This document shows, one piece after another, positions 35,213 through 43,082 of a stretch of 64,000 bases of DNA (its first letter is position 1; each line of letters starts with the position of its first letter). Below the pieces are notes generated by a model. That model was not told the DNA's origin. It saw nothing but the letters and a program-made list of their open reading frames with translations, and made no database searches. The stretch is from the NCBI RefSeq assembly GCF_006385575.1, contig NZ_CP041040.1:3534001-3598000 (forward strand). The letters run 5' to 3'. The position numbers and the translations under genes are program-made. This stretch comes from Microbacterium foliorum. GTDB taxonomy: Bacteria > Actinomycetota > Actinomycetes > Actinomycetales > Microbacteriaceae.

Positions 35213-35502
35213 TGGCGGTCCTCAAGGCGGAGCCGACGCAGATCACCGCCCTGGCGGCGGAGATCTCCTCCGGCAGTGCGCAGATCAGCGCGGCGCTCGC
35301 CCGGCTGGAATCGATGTCCGACGACCTCTCCCACCGCTGGAGCGGCGAAGCCCAGGCGGCCTACGCCGCAGCGCACAGCCGATGGACGAGCCAGATGATC
35401 GAGCTCGCTGCCATCGCGAAAGCGGCCGGCGAGCTGGCGGACCAATGGTCGACGGGGCTGCGCGACCTCGAGCGGTCACTCGCTCAGGGGTGGCCGCGGT
35501 GA
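35212..35502 (+). CDS. WXG100 family type VII secretion protein
   Basis: The 96-residue protein has the expected length and the hairpin WSG motif in LSHRWSGEAQAAYAAAHSRW, flanked by long helices. ESX/type VII substrates of this size dimerise and carry a C-terminal export signal; the terminal SLAQGWPR is not a clear YxxxD/E motif. No EccC ATPase gene lies in the window. It is translationally coupled on both sides. Confidence 0.85.
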   Translation: MAVLKAEPTQITALAAEISSGSAQISAALARLESMSDDLSHRWSGEAQAAYAAAHSRWTSQMIELAAIAKAAGELADQWSTGLRDLERSLAQGWPR

Positions 35503-35990
35503 CGGAGGATCCCCGCCGTCTGCGGTGGGCTGTCAACGGCGCACGGACGTTCCGCATCCCTGCTGAGGCCGCCGATGTCGCTCTGGTCGAGATCGACCGT
35601 GCGATGCAGGCTGCTCATTTCCGTGCAGACGCACCGGGGGCCGAGGCGGGAGTGCAGCGGCTCTACCGACGCGGGTCGGTCGTCGGCGATGTTCTGATCG
35701 GCGGAAGCGGGCTCTCGGCCCTCACGACCAGGCTCGGTCCGCTGTCTGCCCGAGGCGTCGCCGTCACCTGGATCGGCCCGGTCGACGCGAACTCGATCTG
35801 CGTGATCGTCTCGCTCGTCGCGGGCTCCCACGTCGGAGGAGATTTCGTGGACGGAGTCGACGACGCCGTGCACGCTCTCGTCTCTCGCGGCATCCCCGTA
35901 GAGGATGAGGGGTGGTCACGGTCCGTCGATGTCGATCAGACGCTGCCGGCGAATCCCCGTCGCGCCGCCGAACTCGGTCTCACCCGCTAG
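35499..35990 (+). CDS. Hypothetical protein, fourth gene of WXG100 operon
   Basis: The 163-residue protein starts at GTG 35499, overlapping the WXG100 stop by GTGA. It reads RLRWAVNGARTFRIPAEAAD and later VAVTWIGPVDANSICVIVSL, an alpha/beta protein without membrane segments or a known motif. A bidirectional terminator follows. The coupling suggests a dedicated partner of the WXG proteins, such as a chaperone or immunity protein; that is speculative. Confidence 0.62.
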   Translation: MTEDPRRLRWAVNGARTFRIPAEAADVALVEIDRAMQAAHFRADAPGAEAGVQRLYRRGSVVGDVLIGGSGLSALTTRLGPLSARGVAVTWIGPVDANSICVIVSLVAGSHVGGDFVDGVDDAVHALVSRGIPVEDEGWSRSVDVDQTLPANPRRAAELGLTR

Positions 35991-36035
35991 CCGAGGGCAC
36001 CAGGCGATCCGCGGCACAGACCGGCCTCGAACGCA

Positions 36036-36069
36036 GAACGCCCCCTGTCCCGAAAGACAGAGGGCGTTC
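36036..36069. terminator. Bidirectional terminator between the WXG100 operon and rplI
   Basis: GAACGCCC at 36036-36043 pairs with GGGCGTTC at 36062-36069, and the inner CTGTC/GACAG arms extend the stem. It lies between convergent transcription units and can serve both. Confidence 0.8.
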
Positions 36070-36103
36070 ATACTTCGACGGGCTCAGTGGCCCGCCGACG
36101 TCG

Positions 36104-36556
36104 TCACTTGGCGGCGACGACCTGCAGCGTGATGACTGCGGTCACGTCGTCGTGCAGACGAACCGTGGCCTCGTGCTCACCGGTCGACTTGATCGCCGAC
36201 GGGATGTGCACCTTGCGCTTGTCGATCGAGCCGAGACCCGCGGCTGCGACAGCGTCCGCGATGTGATCGGTCTTGACCGAACCGAAGAGGCGACCCTCGT
36301 TGCCGGCCTTGACGGCCAGGCGCACCTTGGTGGCCTCGAGGGAGTTCTTCAGCGCCACGGCCTCGTCGCGGTCGTGGATCGCGCGAGCCTGACGAGCAGC
36401 CTGGATCGAAGCGACCTGCTTTTCGCCACCGCGGGTCCACGCCGTAGCGAAGCCCTTGGGGATGAGGTAGTTGCGGGCGAACCCGTTCTTGACCTCGACC
36501 ACGTCACCGGCGCTACCAAGCCCGGCGACCTCGTTCGTGAGAATCAGCTTTGCCAT
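36104..36556 (-). CDS. rplI: 50S ribosomal protein L9
   Basis: The 150-residue protein starts [20 protein letters not shown] and has [15 protein letters not shown], the L9 signature, and a long connecting helix before the C-terminal domain. It is the last gene of the rpsF-ssb-rpsR-rplI cluster, 11 nt after rpsR. Its length is normal. Confidence 0.97.
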   Translation of the reverse strand: MAKLILTNEVAGLGSAGDVVEVKNGFARNYLIPKGFATAWTRGGEKQVASIQAARQARAIHDRDEAVALKNSLEATKVRLAVKAGNEGRLFGSVKTDHIADAVAAAGLGSIDKRKVHIPSAIKSTGEHEATVRLHDDVTAVITLQVVAAK

Positions 36557-36567
36557 CTCGATACCCC

Positions 36568-36822
36568 TTACCGGCCGGCGCCAGCGTAGGGCAGGAGTGC
36601 CATTTCGCGTGCGTTCTTGATCGCGGTGGCGATCAGACGCTGCTCCTGCACCGAAACACCGGTGATACGACGGGCGCGGATCTTGCCACGCTCCGAGACG
36701 AACTTGCGGAGGGTGGAGACATCTTTGTAATCGATGACTCCGACCCGGATCGACTTCGCGGGAGCGGTGGGCTTGCCACCCTTCCGCGGCTTGCGGCGGT
36801 CGCCGCTAGACTTTCCAGCCAT
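36568..36822 (-). CDS. rpsR: 30S ribosomal protein S18
   Basis: The 84-residue protein has [20 protein letters not shown] and [20 protein letters not shown], the S18 core. It has no cysteine, so it is the zinc-independent form. It pairs with S6 in the ribosome and lies two genes downstream of rpsF. Confidence 0.96.
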   Translation of the reverse strand: MAGKSSGDRRKPRKGGKPTAPAKSIRVGVIDYKDVSTLRKFVSERGKIRARRITGVSVQEQRLIATAIKNAREMALLPYAGAGR

Positions 36823-36893
36823 TGTTTTTCCTTAATGATGAGACGGATGCCGAGCCCTTCGACAGGCTCAGGGACCCGGTTCCAGAAGTTGTT

Positions 36894-37409
36894 TCAGAAG
36901 GGGGTGTCGTCGCCGAAGCTGCCCGGAGTGCTCCAGGCATCTGCGCTCGTCGACGAACCGGGCGTTGACCACGGCTCTTCCGACACCTGCTGCTGCTGTG
37001 CGGGGCGCGACTGTCCGCCGCCACCACCGCCGCCGCCACCGGTCGACGCCGCACGGGTGACCTGCGCGGTCGCGTACCGAAGCGAGGGGCCGATCTCGTC
37101 GACCTCCAGCTCGATAGCGGTGCGCTGGTTGCCCTCGCGGTCCTGGTAGGAGCGCTGACGCAGACGGCCCTGCGCCATGACGCGCATGCCCTTGGTCAGC
37201 GAACCCGCCACGTGCTCGGCGAACTCGCGCCAGACCGACGCGCGGAGGAACAGCGCTTCGCCGTCCTTCCACTCGTTGGCGGCGCGGTCGAAGTTCCGAG
37301 GCGTCGAAGCGATGGTGAAGTTCGCCACCGGCAGTCCGTTCTGCGTGTAGCGCAGCTCGGGGTCGGCCGTGAGGTTGCCCACCACGGTGATGACTGTTTC
37401 GCCGGCCAT
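36894..37409 (-). CDS. ssb: Single-stranded DNA-binding protein
   Basis: The 171-residue protein starts [20 protein letters not shown] with an OB fold, has a Gly-rich linker (GGGGGGGG around residue 125) and ends in DDTPF, the acidic tip that recruits partner proteins. It is located in the standard rpsF-ssb-rpsR order. Some actinobacteria carry a second ssb elsewhere; none is in this window. Confidence 0.96.
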   Translation of the reverse strand: MAGETVITVVGNLTADPELRYTQNGLPVANFTIASTPRNFDRAANEWKDGEALFLRASVWREFAEHVAGSLTKGMRVMAQGRLRQRSYQDREGNQRTAIELEVDEIGPSLRYATAQVTRAASTGGGGGGGGGQSRPAQQQQVSEEPWSTPGSSTSADAWSTPGSFGDDTPF

Positions 37410-37414
37410 CGGAC

Positions 37415-37783
37415 TCAGGCCTTCGCAGCCTTGGCGGCCTTGCGAGCAGCCTTCTCTTCGGTGCGCTTCGCTTCGAACGCGACCATCGCCTGAGCTTCCT
37501 CAGAACGGAGGACCTTGGTGCGCATGATCTGCTCGTTCAGCTTCAGCTGACGGTCGAGCTCCTGCGTGGCCTCGCTGGTGGCGGTGAAGTTGACGACGGC
37601 GTAGATGCCTTCGTTCTTCTTCTGGATCTCGTAAGCCAGACGGCGCTTACCCCAGATGTCGACCTTGTCAATCGAGCCACCATCGTTGGTGATGACCTTC
37701 AGGAACTTGTCGAGCGTAGGGGCGACCTGGCGCTCGTCGATCTCGGGGGTCAGAATGACCATGAGTTCGTACTGGTGCGTCAC
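37415..37783 (-). CDS. rpsF: 30S ribosomal protein S6
   Basis: The 122-residue protein starts at GTG 37783 with [20 protein letters not shown] and contains [20 protein letters not shown], the S6 signature, followed by a Lys/Ala-rich C-terminal tail. AAGGAGG lies upstream of the start. The 5' leader contains a strong stem-loop that may mediate autoregulation by S6:S18. Confidence 0.96.
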   Translation of the reverse strand: MTHQYELMVILTPEIDERQVAPTLDKFLKVITNDGGSIDKVDIWGKRRLAYEIQKKNEGIYAVVNFTATSEATQELDRQLKLNEQIMRTKVLRSEEAQAMVAFEAKRTEEKAARKAAKAAKA

Positions 37784-37810
37784 TTACCCACCTCCTTCGG
37801 ACTAGAACGG

Positions 37811-37831
37811 CTTCCGGGACGTTCCCGGAAG
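37811..37831 (-). promoter_or_regulatory. Stem-loop in the rpsF leader
   Basis: CTTCCGGGA and TCCCGGAAG form a perfect 9-bp stem with a 3-nt loop, 28 nt upstream of the rpsF GTG on the minus strand. S6:S18-binding leader hairpins are known before rpsF in several phyla, so this is a candidate. The conserved CCG bulge feature was not verified. Confidence 0.45.
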
Positions 37832-38009
37832 CAGGAGGGTGTGTGAACGTCATCCGCCGAGCCACCCGAGTGGGTGCCTGATGGCAGACAACCTTGACAG
37901 TCTAGCGGAGAATCCTTCGGCCTGCCCCCACGCGTATCTCCGAGCAGTTGGCATGCTGGAGTGCGTGCGGGCTGACACTCAGCGCGCACACGACCGAAGG
38001 GGGAACGCC

Positions 38010-38708
38010 ATGCGCGTCAACAAATGGGGGGTCGGCATCGTCCTGACCGCCACCGTACTGCTCACCGGGTGCACTGCGGGTGCCGAGGAGCCCGCCGAAG
38101 AAGAGCCCACCGCGGCCGCGGAGGAGACCACCGCGCCCGAGTCCGACTGCCCCGAGCTGACCGAAGGGGCGACCGTCGACGGCACCGCGCTCGGCGCGTG
38201 CATCACCGAGGCGATGACCGACACGGCCGGTTACCAGGCCAAGACGTCGATCCTGGGCATGGACACGACCGCCCGGTACAACCCCGCGACGGATGCCGTC
38301 GAGACGATCACGCCCATGGGATCGCTGATCCTGATCGGCGACGACGCCTGGGTCAAGACGCCGACGACTGACTGGCAGGTCGCCGACCCGAACTCGAGCG
38401 ACCCGATCGTGGCCGCGCTCAGCAGCGGTGCGGCGACGGCGGCGGGCACCGACCCGGCCACCGCCGCGGGCGCGCTGACCGGCGAGTTCACCGTCACCGG
38501 AACCGGCAGCCGCCTGGGGCAGGACGTCTACCTCGTGAGCGGTACGTCCGAGGCGCAGGGCGTGCCGGTCGACGTGGTGTTCGAGGTCACCGACGACTAC
38601 GTGGTGCTGGCGACGACCGGCAGCACCGAGGCCGCCGGCCAGATGATCGAGACCTCGCTCGAGATCACCGAGTGGGACGTCGAGCAGGACATCGTCGCAC
38701 CTCTCTGA
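38010..38708 (+). CDS. LppX/LprG-like hypothetical lipoprotein
   Basis: The 232-residue lipoprotein has the lipobox LLTGC with Cys21 and an acidic Glu/Ala/Thr linker, followed by a domain with ACITEAMTDTAGYQAKTSI and VVFEVTDDYVVLATTG. The layout resembles actinobacterial LppX/LprG-like lipid-binding lipoproteins, but identity is low-confidence. GAAGGGGGA lies before ATG 38010. It is divergent from rpsF and followed by a terminator. Confidence 0.7.
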   Translation: MRVNKWGVGIVLTATVLLTGCTAGAEEPAEEEPTAAAEETTAPESDCPELTEGATVDGTALGACITEAMTDTAGYQAKTSILGMDTTARYNPATDAVETITPMGSLILIGDDAWVKTPTTDWQVADPNSSDPIVAALSSGAATAAGTDPATAAGALTGEFTVTGTGSRLGQDVYLVSGTSEAQGVPVDVVFEVTDDYVVLATTGSTEAAGQMIETSLEITEWDVEQDIVAPL

Positions 38709-38722
38709 TCCACGAGCGGATG

Positions 38723-38754
38723 CTGCGGGCCGGGGCGATCGCCTCGGCCCGCAG
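38723..38754 (+). terminator. Hairpin terminator after the lipoprotein gene
   Basis: CTGCGGGCC (38723-38731) pairs with GGCCCGCAG (38746-38754); the inner GGCGATCGCC palindrome extends the structure. Confidence 0.75.
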
Positions 38755-38800
38755 TGCGTTCCCGGGTCTGCTGGCGCAGCATCCGTTCTGGTCATCTCGG

Positions 38801-38874
38801 TCGGGAGGAGAACTCCCCTTCGGGAGGAGATTCGGGCTCGAAGCCTCCTCCCCAGGCGCGGATCGCCTCCCGAG
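38801..38874. repeat. Dispersed palindromic repeat family A, copy 3
   Basis: TCGGGAGGAGAACT and CGGGAGGAGATT left arms are followed by GCCTCCTCCCC and CGCCTCCCGAG right arms. It lies between the lipoprotein terminator and the GyrA-like gene. Confidence 0.65.
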
Positions 38875-38926
38875 AAGCAGGGATCGAACGCATCAGCCCT
38901 GTTCAGCCGGCGCCGGCACTTGCCGG

Positions 38927-39205
38927 TCAGGCTGTGGCGTCCGCGATACGCCGATCGACCTCAGCGAGCTCGGCTCGGGTCTGCACGAAGGACTCCGGGG
39001 TGAAGCGCCGCACCTGCATGTCGAGGATCGCCTGGGCCGCGTCGTCGCTCACATCGAAAGCCTCGGCCACCGCCGCCACCGCAGACGCCACATCACCGGG
39101 GGTGTCTGCGCAGATCCGCAGCAGTTCTTCGGGCCGTTCGAGAGCGACGACGTATGCCGCGATGATCTCCCGGCGCTTTCGCAGATTGCCAAGGTTCTCA
39201 GCCAT
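38927..39205 (-). CDS. Stand-alone GyrA C-gate-like coiled-coil protein
   Basis: The 92-residue protein reads RREIIAAYVVALERPEELL, then SDDAAQAILDMQVRRFTPES and a final helix LAEVDRRIADATA. This closely follows the GyrA/ParC coiled-coil and C-gate region, where the same AQAILDMQ(L)RR element occurs. All other gyrase parts (WHD, tower, beta-propeller) are missing, so it cannot be a topoisomerase. It could bind gyrase or act as an independent dimerisation module. ATG 39205 was chosen as the start; an upstream in-frame ATG at 39262 is possible. It sits between two family A repeats. Confidence 0.72.
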   Translation of the reverse strand: MAENLGNLRKRREIIAAYVVALERPEELLRICADTPGDVASAVAAVAEAFDVSDDAAQAILDMQVRRFTPESFVQTRAELAEVDRRIADATA

Positions 39206-39308
39206 GGGTGCCACTCTACGGCGCGGGTCTCCCCTGACTACGAAAGGGATCTCCCGCATCGGAGCACCGCCACGCAGCATCCGCTCAAGGCCTCCCTCGG
39301 GCCTCCCT

Positions 39309-39383
39309 CTCGGGCGGAGATCTGTGCCTGGGGAGGAGGGTCAGGCTCAGAATCTCCTCCCGAGGGGCAGATCTCCTCCCGAG
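39309..39383. repeat. Dispersed palindromic repeat family A, copy 4
   Basis: CTCGGGCGGAGATCTGTGCC and GGGGAGGAGGGT arms are followed by AATCTCCTCCCGAGG and CAGATCTCCTCCCGAG. The outer arms are nearly exact complements, so the unit could fold into one long hairpin. It is 75 bp long. Confidence 0.7.
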
Positions 39384-39404
39384 CGAGGGAGCAGGCGACG
39401 CGTG

Positions 39405-40244
39405 TCAGTCGATGACGGGGGCGATCTCCGACCAGACGATGCGCTCGTTCGTCGAGGGGGCGACCGGAATGCGGCCGGCTCCGTCGGGCTCGGGGATCGC
39501 GGCGAGCAGCGCCTGCGTGTACGGATGCTGAGGCGCAGACCACACACGATCGGTGGCCCCCGCTTCGAGCACCCGGCCGGCGAACATGACGAAGGTGCGG
39601 TCGGCGATGCGGCGCACCACGGCGAGGTCGTGCGAGATGAACAGCATGCCCGCACCGGACTCGGCGACCAGGTCACGCATGAGCCCCGCGACGCTGGTCT
39701 GGGTCGATGCATCCAGAGCCGAGATCGGCTCGTCGGCGACGAGCAGCGACGGCCGTGCGGCGAGCGCCCGCGCGATCGCGAGCCGCTGCTTCTGACCGCC
39801 CGAGAACTGATGCGGGAAGCGCGTCGCGACCTCGGTCGGCAGCCCTACACGCTCGAGCCACTCCGCGACGGTCGACCCTTCGGCGCCACGGGCGCGGGCG
39901 GTGGCGATGCCGTCGGCGATCTGGTCGCCCACACGGCGTCGGGGGTTGAGCGACGTCGAGGGATCCTGGAACACCATCTGGATGCCGGTGAGCGCGAGGT
40001 CGCGCCGACGGATGCCCAGCGGCTTGACGGGCGCATCTCGGAAGCGCACCTCTCCCCCGGCGAGCTTCTCGATGCCGACGACCGCGCGGGCCAGGCTCGA
40101 CTTGCCACTGCCGGATTCGCCCACGAGCGCGACGGTCTCTCCGGGTGCGACGGTCAGCGAGACGCCGTCGACGGCGACGACGGGCGGGCTCCCGGGGTAG
40201 CGCACGACAACGCCCTGCGCGTCGAGGACGGCGACGTCAGTCAT
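39405..40244 (-). CDS. Peptide-type ABC transporter ATP-binding protein (DppF-like)
   Basis: The 279-residue ATPase has Walker A GESGSGKSSLARA, signature FSGGQKQRLAIARAL and Walker B LLVADEPISALD, plus the oligopeptide C-terminal HPYTQALLAAIPEPD. It is the last gene of the first peptide importer. Its start overlaps the end of the upstream ATPase gene by 8 nt. Confidence 0.93.
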   Translation of the reverse strand: MTDVAVLDAQGVVVRYPGSPPVVAVDGVSLTVAPGETVALVGESGSGKSSLARAVVGIEKLAGGEVRFRDAPVKPLGIRRRDLALTGIQMVFQDPSTSLNPRRRVGDQIADGIATARARGAEGSTVAEWLERVGLPTEVATRFPHQFSGGQKQRLAIARALAARPSLLVADEPISALDASTQTSVAGLMRDLVAESGAGMLFISHDLAVVRRIADRTFVMFAGRVLEAGATDRVWSAPQHPYTQALLAAIPEPDGAGRIPVAPSTNERIVWSEIAPVID

Positions 40245-41103
40245 CTGCGGCCTCCTCTTCGGCATCCTTCACGGCCGCATCCGACGTCACCGGATCGAGC
40301 AGAGCGGGATCCGCATCTGCGCTCTCGAGCTTCGACCCCGGCAGGGCCGCGAGCAGCGTGCGGGTGTACTCGTGCTGCGGGTCGCGGAACAGCGTCTCGC
40401 GGTCTGCCCGCTCGACGATCTGCCCGTTCTTCATCACGGCGACCTCGTCGGCGATCGCGCTCATGACGCCCAGGTCGTGCGTGACGAGCAGCACGGCGAG
40501 GTTGCGCTCGGTCGCGAGGTCGCGCAGCAGGCGCAGGATGCCGGCCTGCACGGTGACGTCGAGCGCGGTGGTCGGCTCATCGGCCAACAGCACCTCGGGG
40601 TCGCACGCGAGAGCGCAGGCGATCGCGATGCGCTGCCGTTGACCGCCCGAGAACTGATGGGGGTAGCGCTTGAGCGCGGCATCCGGGTTGGGCACCTGCA
40701 CGGTCTCGAGCAGCTCGATGGCCCTGGCCTTCGCGGCCTCGCCCCGCAGTCCGAGGTGCACGCGCATGTGATCGGTGAGCTGGCGGCCGATCGGCAGCTG
40801 CGGGTGCAGCGACGCCGAGGGATCCTGGAAGATCATCGCGATGCGCTTGCCCCGGATGCGGTTGAGAGCCCGGCGGCGCATGCCGACCAGCTCCTCCCCC
40901 GCAAGCAGGATGGATCCGCCGGTGCGCGCCTGCCGCGGAAGCAGTCCGAGCACAGCGAGCGAAGTGAGCGTCTTGCCCGATCCGGATTCCCCGGCGAGGC
41001 CGTGGATGCGACCGGCCTCGAGGTCGAGCGAGACGCCGTGCACGAGCGGACGACCGATCTCGATCGTCAGATCGCGGATGCTGAGAGCGGGTGCGCCGTT
41101 CAT
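40237..41103 (-). CDS. Peptide-type ABC transporter ATP-binding protein (DppD-like)
   Basis: The 288-residue ATPase has Walker A GESGSGKTLTSLA, signature FSGGQRQRIAIACAL and Walker B LLADEPTTALD, and the HEYTRTLLAAL peptide-transporter tail. It extends about 30 acidic residues beyond that. It overlaps the neighbouring genes by a few bases on both sides, so the whole operon is tightly coupled. Confidence 0.93.
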   Translation of the reverse strand: MNGAPALSIRDLTIEIGRPLVHGVSLDLEAGRIHGLAGESGSGKTLTSLAVLGLLPRQARTGGSILLAGEELVGMRRRALNRIRGKRIAMIFQDPSASLHPQLPIGRQLTDHMRVHLGLRGEAAKARAIELLETVQVPNPDAALKRYPHQFSGGQRQRIAIACALACDPEVLLADEPTTALDVTVQAGILRLLRDLATERNLAVLLVTHDLGVMSAIADEVAVMKNGQIVERADRETLFRDPQHEYTRTLLAALPGSKLESADADPALLDPVTSDAAVKDAEEEAADD

Positions 41104-42011
41104 GCTGCCGCACCCTTCGCCGATGCCACGTGCTCGGCCTGCTTCTCGTGCGTGACCTCGGCCGTCGGGTCGAGGATGTCGCGCATCGCGTCGCCCAGGA
41201 AGTTGAAGGCGAGCACCACGGTCAGGATCGCAAGACCCGGGAAGACCCCGAGCCACCACGCGTCGAAGTTCTGCATGGCCGCCGAGATCATGGATCCCCA
41301 CTCGGCCGTCGGCGGCTGGGCGCCGAGACCCAGAAAGGAGAGGCCGGAGAGCAGCAGGATCGCGGCACCGATGTCGAGCGTCGCGAGCACCAGCACGGGC
41401 CCGGCGATGTTCGGCAGGATGTCGATGAACAGCGTCCGCAGCGGCGAGTGGCCGAGCAGGCGACCCGCGATGACGTAGTTCTGCCCGCGGAGTCCGAGCA
41501 CGATGCTGCGGGTGACTCGCGAGTACTGCGGCCACGAGACCACGATCGCCGCGATCACCGCGTTGAAGAGCGACGGCCCGAGCGATGCCGCCACCACCAT
41601 CGCGAGGATGACGGTCGGGAACGCCATGAACAGGTCGGTGATGCGCATGAGCGTCTCGTCGACCCATCCGCCGAAGTAGCCGGCGACGGCACCGATCACG
41701 GTGCCGATGATCATCGCGGCGATCACGAGCATGAGCGCCAGCGGAAGGCTCACGGTCGCACCCGTCATCAGACGCGAGAAGATGTCGCGGCCGTTGCCGT
41801 CGGTGCCGAGCAGCGTGTCGATGCCCGGCGCCTGCAGACGTGGCAGCACCTGGGCGTTGGGGCCATACGGCACCCACCACTGGGCGGTGAAGGCGACGAT
41901 GATCCATGCTCCGGCGATGACGGTGCCGATCACGCCGAGGGGTGTGCGCCAGGCACGCGGCCAGCGGAAGCGGAACCGCCAGGGGCCGGATGCCGAATCG
42001 ATGCGGCTCAT
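41100..42011 (-). CDS. Peptide-type ABC transporter permease (DppC-like)
   Basis: The 303-residue permease has about six membrane helices, the N-terminal TM segment, the LLGTDGNGRDIFSRLM motif and the EAA loop region (RLLGHSPLRTLFIDILPN) typical of DppC. ATGA overlaps join it to the permease before and the ATPase after it. Confidence 0.92.
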   Translation of the reverse strand: MSRIDSASGPWRFRFRWPRAWRTPLGVIGTVIAGAWIIVAFTAQWWVPYGPNAQVLPRLQAPGIDTLLGTDGNGRDIFSRLMTGATVSLPLALMLVIAAMIIGTVIGAVAGYFGGWVDETLMRITDLFMAFPTVILAMVVAASLGPSLFNAVIAAIVVSWPQYSRVTRSIVLGLRGQNYVIAGRLLGHSPLRTLFIDILPNIAGPVLVLATLDIGAAILLLSGLSFLGLGAQPPTAEWGSMISAAMQNFDAWWLGVFPGLAILTVVLAFNFLGDAMRDILDPTAEVTHEKQAEHVASAKGAAA

Positions 42012-43069
42012 GCGATCCTCACTCTCGGGTCGAGGACGCCGTAGAGCAGATCGACGACGAAGTTGATGAGGAGGTAGATGAATCCGACGACGAGACCGAC
42101 GCCCATGATGCCGGGCAGGTCGAGGTTCGCCGCCGAGTTGTAGGCATAGGTGCCCAGACCCGGCCACGCGAACACCGACTCGACGAGCACGGTGCCCGAG
42201 AGCAGCGAGCCGAAGGCGACGCCGACGACGGTGAGGATCGGCAGGGATGCGCCGCGGAGCACGTAGTCGAGGATGACGCGCATCGCGGGAAGACCCTTGG
42301 CGCGGGCCGCCCGCACGTAGTCGCTGCCGAGCACCTCGAGCACCGACGTGCGGATGAAGCGCGTGAGCAGACCGATGGTCACGAGAGACAGCACCATCAC
42401 CGGCAGGGCCAGGTGCGCGAGGGCGTCGGCGAAACCGACCCCGTCTCCGTTGAGCAGGTAGTCGACCGTGTAGAGGCCTGTGATTCGGGGAGGCGGCGTG
42501 ATCGACGGAGAGATTCGACCGGAGCCGGGCGCGATGCGCAGCTCGAGGAAGAACACGTAGAAGCTGACCAGTGCGAGCCAGAAGGTCGGCACGCTCAGTC
42601 CGATCAGCGTCACGATGCGGATGACCTGGTCGGTGACCAGACCGCGACGGTAGGCCGCGAGCGTTCCGAGCACGACGCTCACCGCGAGGCTGAGGATGAT
42701 GGCGCCGATCGCGATCTCGATCGTCGCCGGCACCGCGGTGGCCAGGTCGCTGGTGACCGGTCGCCCGGTCACCAGCGATGTTCCGAGGTCTCCTCGAAGC
42801 AGATTCCCCATGTAGATGAAGTACTGCACGAAGAGCGGCTGGTCGAGGCCCTGGGCCTTGATGAACGCCGCACGCGTCTCGGGGTTCTGCGATGCTCCCT
42901 CACCCAGCGCCGCCGACACGGGGTCGCCGGGCACGAGGTTCGTCAGCGCGAAGGTCACGATCGTGACCCCCACGAGCAGGAGCAGCGAAGTGCCGATCCG
43001 GCGCAGCAGGTATCCGACGAGCGGCGACCTGCGACGCTGAGCCTGCCGTCGCACGGCCACCGTCGTCAT
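42008..43069 (-). CDS. Peptide-type ABC transporter permease (DppB-like)
   Basis: The 353-residue permease starts MTTVAVRRQAQRRRSPLVGY and has the DppB/GsiC hallmarks LRRIGTSLLLLVGVTIVTF, a large periplasmic loop and the EAA-like SDYVRAARAKGLPAMRVIL. It is in order directly after the binding-protein gene. Confidence 0.92.
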   Translation of the reverse strand: MTTVAVRRQAQRRRSPLVGYLLRRIGTSLLLLVGVTIVTFALTNLVPGDPVSAALGEGASQNPETRAAFIKAQGLDQPLFVQYFIYMGNLLRGDLGTSLVTGRPVTSDLATAVPATIEIAIGAIILSLAVSVVLGTLAAYRRGLVTDQVIRIVTLIGLSVPTFWLALVSFYVFFLELRIAPGSGRISPSITPPPRITGLYTVDYLLNGDGVGFADALAHLALPVMVLSLVTIGLLTRFIRTSVLEVLGSDYVRAARAKGLPAMRVILDYVLRGASLPILTVVGVAFGSLLSGTVLVESVFAWPGLGTYAYNSAANLDLPGIMGVGLVVGFIYLLINFVVDLLYGVLDPRVRIA

Positions 43070-43082
43070 CAGTCAGCCCCGA

